NCBI RefSeq assembly: GCF_016908395.1
Contig: NZ_JAFBDU010000002.1
Coordinates: 773,607 to 837,606, forward strand
Origin: Metabacillus crassostreae
Lineage (GTDB): Bacteria > Bacillota > Bacilli > Bacillales > Bacillaceae
Reading direction: 5' to 3'
DNA: 64,000 nt
The notes beneath the pieces are model-generated. The model was not told the DNA's origin and ran no database searches. It worked only from the letters and a program-made list of their open reading frames with translations. A program made the translations under genes and the position numbers. Positions 56,443 to 64,000 of the stretch are shown here, piece by piece; positions within the stretch are counted from its first letter, which is position 1, and each line of letters opens with the position of its first letter.

Positions 56443-56503
56443 AAAAAAAATGGGGTCAGTCCCCCTAAATGCACAGCTTCATTTAGAGTTTCTGACCCCA
56501 ATT
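56443..56503 (-). terminator. Terminator of the symporter gene with GGGGTCAG arms
   Basis: On the minus strand TGGGGTCAG and CTGACCCCA pair, enclosing CTAAATG / CATTTAG, followed by eight T. GGGGTCAG arms also occur in REP-like palindromes of many bacteria. Confidence 0.85.
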
Positions 56504-56514
56504 CATAAATAGCG

Positions 56515-57945
56515 CTACTTTCCTGTTGTTTCCTGCACAGCATAATCATTGGTTATTTCTTTATTAAAATCGATTGCCTGCTTGTTTTTTAGCTTCCAGA
56601 TTTGACCGATTTCTTCGAGCGTTTTATTTTTCGTTTCCGGAACAATTGTCATAACAAATGTAAAGCATACCGCGTTTATTACTGCGAACATCCAGAACGT
56701 GAATGCTCCACCCATGTTATTGATAAGAATTGGCGTGAACTGTCCAATTGCCCAGTTAGCTCCCCAAAGGAACATAGTCGCAATTCCAACAGCTTTCCCA
56801 CGTAAATGGTTCGGAAAGATTTCAGGAATCATAATCCAAGGAATCGGTCCCATCGATACACAGAACGCTGCAGTAAAACCAGCTACGAATATTACTAGTA
56901 ATGGACCACTATTTGCCGGTTCAAAGTAGAATACGCTTCCAATCAGTACCATAAAGATCGCCATCAAGCTAGAACCTACTGCCATAAGCTTCTTTCTACC
57001 TAGTTTATCAATTAACAGAAGTGCAACAATCGTAAACACTACCTGCACACTACCAATAATACTTGTTGCCAAAAACTCTGTGTTATTTTCAAAGCCAACA
57101 CTACGGAAAATATCTGGACCATAGTATGTGACAGCATTCATTCCAATCACTTGGTTAAATAGTGCAAGGAATATTCCTACTCCCATAGCCATTCGCAGTC
57201 CAGGCTTAAGTAACTGTTTAATAGACGTATTTTTTTCTGTTTCAATCGATAATTTAATTTCCTTCGCTTCTTGCTTTGCAACCTTTTCCCCATTAATTCG
57301 TTCAAGTGTTAGATACGCTTCTTTTTCTCTACCTTTTTGCATTAAGAATCTTGGACTCTCTGGTATGAAAAATAATAGGATGAAAAAGATTATTCCGGGA
57401 AACACTCCATAACCTAACATCCAGCGCCAGCCTTCGTCTAAAGCCCAAGCATGTGAACCACTGTTTGCTACCCCATAGTTGATGTAAAAAGTAGCACAAA
57501 TACCAAAGATCGTAAATAATTGATAAAGTGAACCAAGTCTACCACGGATAGCCGGTGGTGCACACTCACTAATATAGGTAACAGATAATGCAGATGCGAA
57601 ACCAATTCCGAATCCGCCGATAATTCTAGCAATAACTAACATCGTAACATCTGTTGCCAATGCAGATCCAAGTGCCGATATGATAAAAAGAACTGCTGAT
57701 AAAAACATAATGTTTTTTCGACCGTACTTATCACTTAAGAAACCGGATATTGCGACACCAAGAACTCCACCGATCATAACACAGGAAATGACCCAACCTT
57801 GCATAGCTGGTGACAGTTCGTATCTTTCCGCAAGAAAGCCAATCGCCCCTGAAATTACAGCTGTATCAAAACCATACATCAGTCCGGCAACACCTGCCGC
57901 AACTGCGATTAAAATAACATACCAAGATGAATGTTTCTTTACCAT
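56515..57945 (-). CDS. Sugar:proton symporter of the MFS sugar porter family
   Basis: 476 residues, 12 membrane segments. Family signatures: GFDTAVISGAIGFL in helix 1, SDKYGRK in the first loop, GIGFASALSVTYISECAPPAIRGRLGS, PESPRFLMQKGR, QVIGMNAVTYY (sugar-binding helix 7), DKLGRKK, and PETKNKTLEEIG at the end. AraE, XylT and galactose porters share this pattern. ATG at 57945 has AGGAGG 7 bases upstream; an ATG five codons earlier lies on that site. The upstream three-component sensor suggests a pentose, but the substrate is not readable. Confidence 0.92.
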   Translation of the reverse strand: MVKKHSSWYVILIAVAAGVAGLMYGFDTAVISGAIGFLAERYELSPAMQGWVISCVMIGGVLGVAISGFLSDKYGRKNIMFLSAVLFIISALGSALATDVTMLVIARIIGGFGIGFASALSVTYISECAPPAIRGRLGSLYQLFTIFGICATFYINYGVANSGSHAWALDEGWRWMLGYGVFPGIIFFILLFFIPESPRFLMQKGREKEAYLTLERINGEKVAKQEAKEIKLSIETEKNTSIKQLLKPGLRMAMGVGIFLALFNQVIGMNAVTYYGPDIFRSVGFENNTEFLATSIIGSVQVVFTIVALLLIDKLGRKKLMAVGSSLMAIFMVLIGSVFYFEPANSGPLLVIFVAGFTAAFCVSMGPIPWIMIPEIFPNHLRGKAVGIATMFLWGANWAIGQFTPILINNMGGAFTFWMFAVINAVCFTFVMTIVPETKNKTLEEIGQIWKLKNKQAIDFNKEITNDYAVQETTGK

Positions 57946-57960
57946 GTTGATCCTCCTCAT

Positions 57961-58275
57961 ACCTTTTGTAGGATATATACCATCAATGAAGCATTGATGA
58001 TTCCGTTTCCATTTTTCATTTCATTATCTTTAAAACATTTACAGTAAATTTATCATAAAACCGCTTTCTCAAAAGACCTATTGTCTTCACATTCTTGTTA
58101 AAACCTAGACTATCTTGTGAAAACGTTTTAAATGATTGGATCCATAGATTGCAAAGAAAAATAAAATGGATGTAACCTAATGAAAGCAAAAACACCGCTT
58201 AGCGAAGCGACTATCATGAGCATAAATCAACATAGCAGTTTTTAAGTCCGACATCCATCAACACTGAAGATAAAT
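57961..58275 (-). promoter_or_regulatory. Symporter upstream region with a weak cre
   Basis: GTGAAAACGTTTTAA at 58117-58131 fits cre except for its first base and the C near its end. No other feature is clear. It lies between the three-component operon and the symporter. Confidence 0.35.
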
Positions 58276-58308
58276 AAAAAATCAACGATCATAAAAAGAC
58301 CGTTGATT
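58276..58308 (-). terminator. Terminator of the three-component operon
   Basis: On the minus strand AAATCAACG and CGTTGATTT pair around GTCTTTTTATGAT, followed by TTTATT. It begins at the response regulator stop codon. Confidence 0.82.
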
Positions 58309-59876
58309 TACCGTTGATATTTATTTCTATATTCACGTGGACTAAGTCCCGTTTCCTTTTTAAAAACCCTACTAAAATAGTTCGGATCTTTATAACCGAT
58401 ATCCATTGCAATTTCTTTTAATGGGGTTTTCCCATCCAATAATGAATTTTTGGCTCGTTGTAATCGAGTATTTGTTAGATAATCAATAAAGGTTACTTGA
58501 AACTTTTCTTTAAATAACTTACTCAAATAATAAGAACTAAGCCCTATGTTTTCTGCAACTTCTTCCAGCATGATTTGCTTATGATAATTAGTATTAATGT
58601 ATTCTTTAGCTTGTAACAGTAAGCTTTCCACACCGCTTGCACGCCATTCACTTAAACGCTCCATAATCACCATTAAATGAGTTTTAGCACGTTCTTTTAT
58701 CTGCATAGATGTTTCTAAATGATCGAAGCTCATCTGAACATCTATATCAAATCCAAACTCTTTTATCGAACGTGTTAATACGATAAAGAAGTTTTCCATC
58801 GCTTTTTTGACCCAATCCAATCTAGAATCCGATGCTTGCAGAATTAATTGGAAATAGCTATCAAATAGTTGTGAGCCTTTTTGAATATCCCCTTTTTTAA
58901 CTGAATGGATTAGCTCTTTTTCCACTTCAAATGGAATTAGCTCTGTTCTTTTTTCATCCATCTGACTGTTGTACGCCATATAGGAAGCACTTGAATGATT
59001 ATAAACTAATTCTAAAGCATAGATAGCTTCTTCATAGGAGCGAGAAAATTCATTAACATCGAAAACAACTGTTCCAATTCCTGCAAATACGGTACAATCT
59101 TTTAATTGATTTTGAGACTTATGAATAACCGTACGTACGAAATTTTGCCTGTCTTCCAGATTTACTTCTGCTTTCGTATCAAGTAATACAAATGCTGGAA
59201 CTTGAAAAGCTGTTAAGGGCCCAACAAAGACCGGATGACTCTCTTCATGTAACGTCTGCTTTAATACCTTATACCATTCACTTTTTGCATGTCTGTCCGG
59301 TTGAAGTTGGTCGGACTCGAATGAAAAAACAACAACAAACCCTTGTTTCTGATCAAGGTTAAACCATTCCTTCCAATCCTCTTGGTCAAATTCATGAATA
59401 TGGTCAAGTAATAACGAAACAATAAACTCCATTTCAATAAAGGAACTAAGTCTCTCCAATCGTTGATTCATTTCCAGCATTTCATTTCCATATTTTCTTC
59501 CTGCTTCTATATCTGCTACTGTTCGGTCAAAAGCCTCTAATACTTCTGACACTTTACTCGGCTTTAATAAATACTCTTTAATGCCAAATTTCATCGCTTG
59601 TCGAGCATAATCAAACATATCAAAAGCTGATACCATAATACATTTTGTGTTCGGATGAACATCTAGAATTTTTTCGATTGCTTGTAGTCCATCTAACTGA
59701 GGCATTTTAATATCCATAAAAATGAGGTCAGGAACAAGCTCTAAGGCGAAATCTATAGCCTCTAAACCATTTTCGGCCTCTGCAACAACTTCAAATCCTG
59801 AACGATTTTTCGATAGCATTAGTTGAAGTCCTTCTCTTTCCAATGGCTCATCATCTACAAGCATAATTTTTATCAT
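58308..59876 (-). CDS. Response regulator, YesN type, of the three-component sugar system
   Basis: 522 residues. Receiver with IMLVDDE and phospho-Asp55 in LIFMDIKMP, Lys in YLLKPSK. The middle region is about 270 residues. C-terminal AraC domain with LEEVAENIGLSSYYLSKLFK and IGYKDPNYFSRVFKKETG. GGGGTG lies about 8 bases before the ATG, which begins one base after the kinase stop. Its target is probably the symporter gene downstream. Confidence 0.93.
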   Translation of the reverse strand: MIKIMLVDDEPLEREGLQLMLSKNRSGFEVVAEAENGLEAIDFALELVPDLIFMDIKMPQLDGLQAIEKILDVHPNTKCIMVSAFDMFDYARQAMKFGIKEYLLKPSKVSEVLEAFDRTVADIEAGRKYGNEMLEMNQRLERLSSFIEMEFIVSLLLDHIHEFDQEDWKEWFNLDQKQGFVVVFSFESDQLQPDRHAKSEWYKVLKQTLHEESHPVFVGPLTAFQVPAFVLLDTKAEVNLEDRQNFVRTVIHKSQNQLKDCTVFAGIGTVVFDVNEFSRSYEEAIYALELVYNHSSASYMAYNSQMDEKRTELIPFEVEKELIHSVKKGDIQKGSQLFDSYFQLILQASDSRLDWVKKAMENFFIVLTRSIKEFGFDIDVQMSFDHLETSMQIKERAKTHLMVIMERLSEWRASGVESLLLQAKEYINTNYHKQIMLEEVAENIGLSSYYLSKLFKEKFQVTFIDYLTNTRLQRAKNSLLDGKTPLKEIAMDIGYKDPNYFSRVFKKETGLSPREYRNKYQR

Positions 59877-59877
59877 A

Positions 59878-61311
59878 TTATTTCACCCCTTTACGGTTTG
59901 TTAAGTGAATAGTTACAGTTGTACCTTTACCAAGCTCAGAATCAATGTCAATGTGACTTTCCTTATCAAACAACTTTAAACGAGTAATCACGTTTCTCAT
60001 CCCTATCCCCGTTGAATGCCCAGAGCTTTTTTGGGACAAAGAAACCTCTTCTTCACTACTTGTATCCAATAACCGATCTACTGTTTGTTGATCCATTCCT
60101 ATCCCATTATCCTTTACTACAATACAAACCCTTTCGTCTTTTTGATAAATGGTTAAAGAAATGGTTGCACCTTTAGCCATGTCTTCTATTCCATGCATAA
60201 AGGCATTTTCAATAATCGGCTGAAGTGTTAAACAAGGAAGAGGAGTAGATAAGCATGCAGATTCTACTTGTTTTTCAAAGCTTACTCGGTTTCTGAATCT
60301 TGTTTTTTGTATAAAAAAATACTCTTTTACAATGGCAACTTCATCTTTGAGGGTTGTCTCCCGCTCCAGGTTACCGATATTATAACGTAGCAATGCAGAA
60401 ACAGAAGAGATTAGATCAGTCGTTCGCTCAGCTCCTTCAATGTAAGAAGTCTTAGAAATCGTATTTAGCGTATTAAATAGAAAATGCGGATTGATCTGAT
60501 TTTGTAAACTTTTTAATTCCATTTCTTTTAAAAGTTGAGAAAGCCTTGCTTTTTCTTCAATTTCACTGACTGATTGCTTAATATTTCTCTTCATTTCATT
60601 GAACGTCTTTGTTAAAAACCAAAGTTCATCTTTTCTAGAAACCACCACATCATCACCGGAGTAATGACCCACAGAAATCTTCTGAGCCGCCCTTGTTAGT
60701 CGTCCAATGGTTTTTGTAATTCCATTGGAAAACCATAGTGCAAATAAGATGCTAAGAATTATAATCGATATAATGATAGCTGTACCCATATTTTTCGTAT
60801 TAGTAATTCTTTTTTCTATTAGTAAAGATAATTCCTTGTAATCTGTCAGTTGATTATTAATTAATTCCAGTGTCTTCTCATGAATATAACTGGATGTTTT
60901 CTCCGCTTCGTTTAAATACATGGAGTATTGCTGAATATCTTGACTATTCACACCCTCAACTGTTTGATCAGATAGTTCAACGAAACTACTCAGCATATTA
61001 AGATAGTTTTTCTTTTGAATTTCTTCTGTTTCCATAGCAGAAAATTCCCGCTGCAACTGTCTAAGTTTTTGCTTGCCTTCCTCATAAGAAGATAAATTGT
61101 TTGGCAAAGGTTCTAGTACATATATTTGTAATGATTGATACGTTTGCGCTGTCATATTCGTTATTTCATTTAAAAGAAAAAGATGGTCAGCATTCTCGTC
61201 ATATAGATCTCTCACTTTTTGATTACTTTGTTGTTGAACAAAGAAGACGGTGACAATTAATAATAAAGTGGCAACAAAATAGATTAATAGCTTGGTGCGA
61301 ATTTTAATCAT
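59878..61311 (-). CDS. Sensor histidine kinase, LytS/YesM type, of the three-component sugar system
   Basis: 477 residues. Two membrane segments (about 8-26 and 177-197) flank a helical extracellular domain of about 150 residues, which is shorter than in YesM kinases. HAMP, then QNQINPHFLFNTL with phospho-acceptor His276 and HATPase box DNGIGMD. The short sensor domain fits kinases that read an external binding protein, such as LytS with XylFII in Clostridium beijerinckii or AraS in Geobacillus. Overlaps the binding-protein gene by 8 bp. Confidence 0.92.
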   Translation of the reverse strand: MIKIRTKLLIYFVATLLLIVTVFFVQQQSNQKVRDLYDENADHLFLLNEITNMTAQTYQSLQIYVLEPLPNNLSSYEEGKQKLRQLQREFSAMETEEIQKKNYLNMLSSFVELSDQTVEGVNSQDIQQYSMYLNEAEKTSSYIHEKTLELINNQLTDYKELSLLIEKRITNTKNMGTAIIISIIILSILFALWFSNGITKTIGRLTRAAQKISVGHYSGDDVVVSRKDELWFLTKTFNEMKRNIKQSVSEIEEKARLSQLLKEMELKSLQNQINPHFLFNTLNTISKTSYIEGAERTTDLISSVSALLRYNIGNLERETTLKDEVAIVKEYFFIQKTRFRNRVSFEKQVESACLSTPLPCLTLQPIIENAFMHGIEDMAKGATISLTIYQKDERVCIVVKDNGIGMDQQTVDRLLDTSSEEEVSLSQKSSGHSTGIGMRNVITRLKLFDKESHIDIDSELGKGTTVTIHLTNRKGVK

Positions 61312-62308
61312 GAGGGTTCATCCTTTGACTTTTCCATAGATCTAGGTTGGAAACACGTATAATCGATGCATCAGTATGGTAAGTATCTTGAACTGATTTT
61401 TCATTAATTATATCTAGCATCAGTTCAATGCTTTTGTATCCCATTTCGAAGGGCTGTTGCTCAACAATCGCATCTAAGTCACCTTTTTCTAGTAATTGAA
61501 TGTTTTCTGTTAATGGATCAAAACCTATCACATAAAGAGAATCCAGCTTATTCAATGATTTGGCTGCAGCAACGATACCAACCCCATCGTAAGAACTTGT
61601 TCCATAAAAGGCTGTAATATTGTCATGCTCGTTTAGTATCTCATATGCTTTTTCCTCTGCTTCCACTTTCGTAATGTTTGATTCTTCCACAGCGACAATT
61701 TCAATTCCCTCGACTTTCTCTACAGCATCTTTAAATCCTTTCACACGCAATTGGTGATGAGCATTAGTAAAGCTTCCTGTGATAATTCCTACAGTAGCTT
61801 GTCCATTCATGCTTTCTACTAATGCTTCTCCAGCTAATTGGCCTGCCAGATAATTGTCCGTCCCAATATAGGCATTTCGTAAACTTTCAGATGCATCTGT
61901 ATCAATTGTTAAGATGGGAATACCTTCTTTTACTGCCTTATTAATGATGGGTGTAAACTCATCACTGAGTGCTTGAACAATGATCCCATCAACTTTTGAT
62001 TTAATAGCAATATCTAAAAGCTTTAACTGTTCTTCAGGATTGGAACGCTGAGGTCCCACATATTCAACAAAAACATCATATTTTAACTCAATCTCTTTGG
62101 CACCTTCTCCTACTAAGCGCCAGTAATCATGATTCATTTCCTCACCAATTAACACAAAATGATATCGCGGTAAATCTTCTTTAGCTGATATACCCCTAGT
62201 TATCTGTCGATCAAATTGCTGTGATTGCTTATAAAAATAAAAAGAGAAGCCTAAAGCCGTTATAAATAACGAGACCAAAATAATATAAATAATAGGCGTA
62301 CGCTTCAT
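61304..62308 (-). CDS. Membrane-anchored sugar-binding protein of the three-component system (XylFII/AraP-like)
   Basis: 334 residues. An N-terminal uncleaved-looking membrane helix (about 7-26, no lipobox), then a type I periplasmic binding protein: YHFVLIGEEMNHDYWRLVGEG, SKVDGIIVQALSD, IPILTIDTDASES, GTDNYLAGQLAGE, and VIGFDPLTENI. This is the D-xylose/ribose-binding fold. It is anchored to the outer face and would activate the kinase beside it rather than feed an ABC transporter. AGGGGGA lies before the ATG. First gene of the operon. Confidence 0.9.
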   Translation of the reverse strand: MKRTPIIYIILVSLFITALGFSFYFYKQSQQFDRQITRGISAKEDLPRYHFVLIGEEMNHDYWRLVGEGAKEIELKYDVFVEYVGPQRSNPEEQLKLLDIAIKSKVDGIIVQALSDEFTPIINKAVKEGIPILTIDTDASESLRNAYIGTDNYLAGQLAGEALVESMNGQATVGIITGSFTNAHHQLRVKGFKDAVEKVEGIEIVAVEESNITKVEAEEKAYEILNEHDNITAFYGTSSYDGVGIVAAAKSLNKLDSLYVIGFDPLTENIQLLEKGDLDAIVEQQPFEMGYKSIELMLDIINEKSVQDTYHTDASIIRVSNLDLWKSQRMNPHD

Positions 62309-62632
62309 GTTGTCCCCCTAAGTAGGTAAATTGTAAACTATTTTTAGATTGGTTTATTTTCATATATTCATTCATTAAAAACAACTTATCTTTTATTTTA
62401 TAGCACGCTTCTTACTAACTCAATTATCTAACTTATGTTGTATTTTCTCTTGTTTCTTGTTCCTCTTAGTATGTTCAAAAAGAAATGTAACCTCATAGGC
62501 GCTTTTGTAACTTTATTAAGAAATCTATTATTGGAAAAGGTATGTAGTAAGAAGAAGCCTTGAATCTTTAGCAATGAAGTATATTTTAATCTCAACACGA
62601 TTAGGTAAACCCCATTAGGACGTTAAAACACA
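62309..62632. other. Intergenic region before the three-component operon
   Basis: AT-rich, must hold the operon promoter. No gene, repeat or cre recognised. Confidence 0.45.
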
Positions 62633-62673
62633 AAAAAACCAATACTTTGTGAATGTCTCAAAGTATTGGTTTA
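62633..62673 (-). terminator. Terminator of the tRNA array
   Basis: On the minus strand AACCAATACTTTG and CAAAGTATTGGTT form a 13-pair stem around AGACATT or similar, followed by seven T. Confidence 0.88.
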
Positions 62674-62695
62674 ATACGTTTTTGATTAATTATGA

Positions 62696-62777
62696 TACCA
62701 GTGGTCGGGGTCGAACCGACACTCCCGAAGGAACACGATTTTGAGTCGTGCGCGTCTGCCAATTCCGCCACACTGGC
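62696..62777 (-). tRNA. tRNA-Leu (CAA), no encoded CCA
   Basis: Cloverleaf with a long variable arm; anticodon loop CTCAAAA, anticodon CAA. The first acceptor pair is G-U and the 3' end reads ATCA, so CCA must be added. Confidence 0.93.
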
Positions 62778-62818
62778 AAAGATAATAAGCTATTTTTGCT
62801 AAGGTAAAATAACTTTGA

Positions 62819-62904
62819 TGCCGAGGACCGGAATCGAACCGGTACGGTAGTCACCTACCGCAGGATTTTAAGTCCTGTGCGTCTGCCAGTTCCGCCACCC
62901 CGGC
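62819..62904 (-). tRNA. tRNA-Leu (TAA), no encoded CCA
   Basis: Acceptor GCCGGGG / CCTCGGC, long variable arm, anticodon loop CTTAAAA with anticodon TAA. 3' end ATCA. Confidence 0.94.
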
Positions 62905-62918
62905 AAGGGTGTTTTAAA

Positions 62919-62992
<74 letters not shown>

Positions 62993-63005
62993 ATTAAAAT
63001 ATTAT

Positions 63006-63080
63006 TGGAGCGGAAGACGGGATTCGAACCCGCGACCCCCACCTTGGCAAGGTGGTGTTCTACCACTGAACTACTTCCGC
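63006..63080 (-). tRNA. tRNA-Gly (GCC), CCA encoded
   Basis: Acceptor GCGGAAG / CTTCCGC, anticodon loop TTGCCAA with anticodon GCC, 3' TCCA. Confidence 0.95.
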
Positions 63081-63143
63081 AATCATAATATTAGTTATTA
63101 TATAGTATAGCCTATGCAAAAAGACTAAAAATGTGAAAGAAAA

Positions 63144-63218
63144 TGGCTGGGCTAGCTGGATTCGAACCAACGCATGTCGCAGTCAAAGTGCGATGCCTTA
63201 CCGCTTGGCTATAGCCCA
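63144..63218 (-). tRNA. tRNA-Gln (TTG), CCA encoded
   Basis: Acceptor TGGGCTA / TAGCCCA, anticodon loop CTTTGAC with anticodon TTG, 3' GCCA. Confidence 0.95.
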
Positions 63219-63248
63219 TTGAAAATCTTATAATTTATAATATAAAAA

Positions 63249-63325
63249 TGGGGCGACTGATGGGAATCGAACCCACGAATGCCTGAACCACAATCAGGTG
63301 CGTTAACCACTTCGCCACAACCGCC
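63249..63325 (-). tRNA. tRNA-His (GTG), CCA encoded
   Basis: Anticodon loop TTGTGGT with anticodon GTG. The extra G at position -1 pairs with C73, the tRNA-His hallmark; the feature includes it. CCA is encoded. Confidence 0.95.
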
Positions 63326-63345
63326 ACAATATATTAATGTTTAAT

Positions 63346-63419
63346 TGGCAGGGGCAGTAGGAATCGAACCCACACCAAAGGTTTTGGAGACCTCTATTCT
63401 ACCGTTAAACTATGCCCCT
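63346..63419 (-). tRNA. tRNA-Trp (CCA), CCA end encoded
   Basis: Acceptor AGGGGCA / TGCCCCT, anticodon loop CTCCAAA with anticodon CCA, 3' GCCA. Confidence 0.95.
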
Positions 63420-63473
63420 AGAGTAAATTATTTCTTTAGTAATGAATGTTATTTTCGCTTTGCGAAAAAACAA

Positions 63474-63557
63474 TGGTGGAGGGGGGCAGATTCGAACTGC
63501 CGAACCCTAAGGAGCGGATTTACAGTCCGCCGCGTTTAGCCACTTCGCTACCCCTCC
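63474..63557 (-). tRNA. tRNA-Tyr (GTA), CCA encoded
   Basis: Acceptor GGAGGGG / CCCCTCC, long variable arm, anticodon loop CTGTAAA with anticodon GTA, 3' ACCA. Its anticodon is the target of queuosine, made by QueG in this window. Confidence 0.95.
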
Positions 63558-63571
63558 ATATTGTGAAACAG

Positions 63572-63644
<73 letters not shown>

Positions 63645-63662
63645 TAAAAAATCAAACAAAAA

Positions 63663-63738
63663 TGGTGGCTCAGGACGGAATCGAACCGCCGACACATGGA
63701 TTTTCAGTCCATTGCTCTACCAACTGAGCTACTGAGCC
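63663..63738 (-). tRNA. tRNA-Phe (GAA), CCA encoded
   Basis: Acceptor GGCTCAG / CTGAGCC, anticodon loop CTGAAAA with anticodon GAA, 3' ACCA. Confidence 0.95.
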
Positions 63739-63916
63739 AATAAGGTTTACGGCTTCCACTAAACTTCGAATCTCTTCATCAGCTTCATCACTCACATCCT
63801 CACGTATTGACATACGCTCCGGTGTTCGCTCAGTCGCTTCTTCGACCTTCTCGTTTATTGAAACCCTATTACACTATACAAAGATAGTAGTGTACATTAC
63901 TCTTCTAAAAATTAAA
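63739..63916 (-). other. Long spacer inside the tRNA array
   Basis: 178 bp between tRNA-Phe and tRNA-Asp; all other gaps in the array are 14-63 bp. It holds pyrimidine-rich sequence and no cloverleaf or terminator that I can see. Confidence 0.6.
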
Positions 63917-63993
63917 TGGCGGTCCGGACGGGACTCGAACCCGCGACCTCCTGCGTGACAGGCAGGCATTCTAACCAACTGAACTACCGGACC
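63917..63993 (-). tRNA. tRNA-Asp (GTC), CCA encoded
   Basis: Acceptor GGTCCGG / CCGGACC, anticodon loop CTGTCAC with anticodon GTC, 3' GCCA. The order Asp, Phe, Thr, Tyr, Trp, His, Gln, Gly, Cys, Leu, Leu matches the end of trnD in B. subtilis, so more tRNA genes and an rRNA operon probably lie beyond the edge. Confidence 0.95.
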
Positions 63994-64000
63994 AAGTTTT

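Overview
The window looks like chromosome from an endospore-forming, low-GC Bacillaceae bacterium (Bacillus or Metabacillus-like). The evidence is AT-rich DNA with strong AGGAGG-type ribosome sites, the sporulation-associated genes prkA, yhbH and yhbB beside queG and trmL, a tRNA array with the gene order of the end of Bacillus subtilis trnD, CcpA cre sites and XylR and AraR-type operators. No phage, plasmid or CRISPR module was seen.

Layout. 1-8602: a sugar island on the minus strand with a response regulator, a sensor kinase, a CUT1 ABC transporter (lipoprotein plus two permeases) and a GH2 beta-galactosidase cut by the window edge. 8800-18859: housekeeping and sporulation genes (yhbH, prkA, trmL, yhbB, queG, a B3/4-domain protein, tRNA-Gly, a Gly/Tyr-rich protein). 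19037-23195: a sporulation-type histidine kinase broken by a one-base frameshift, then a TetR regulator and a 14-helix drug exporter. 23569-30260: a second YesM/YesN pair with a second CUT1 transporter. 31059-34558: an RsbR-like stress protein, two small membrane proteins and a PAS-GGDEF protein.

34724-50866 is a xylan and xylo-oligosaccharide use region. A kinase, regulator, binding protein and two permeases are followed by a NodB deacetylase, an Axe2-type acetylxylan esterase, a GH8 reducing-end xylosidase, xylB, xylA, a GH52 beta-xylosidase and xylR. Oligomers appear to be imported, deacetylated, trimmed from both ends and fed as xylose into xylulose-5-phosphate. XylR operators overlap the xylA and GH52/xylR promoters and cre sites add carbon control. 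51304-53122 is an AraB-type kinase with AraR-type boxes in its promoter. 53251-54914 is a membrane GGDEF protein behind a class I c-di-GMP riboswitch and terminator. 55337-56291 holds two overlapping paralogous membrane proteins. 56515-62308 is a sugar symporter preceded by a three-component sugar sensor (binding protein, kinase, regulator). 62696-63993 is an array of eleven tRNA genes.

Two threads run through the window. The first is a dispersed repeat: four copies of about 340 bp with terminal inverted repeats and a built-in terminator-like hairpin, plus two core-only copies. The second is a large set of sugar-sensing two-component systems of the YesM/YesN type, four in 64 kb. The most notable regulatory element is the c-di-GMP riboswitch in front of a diguanylate cyclase gene.
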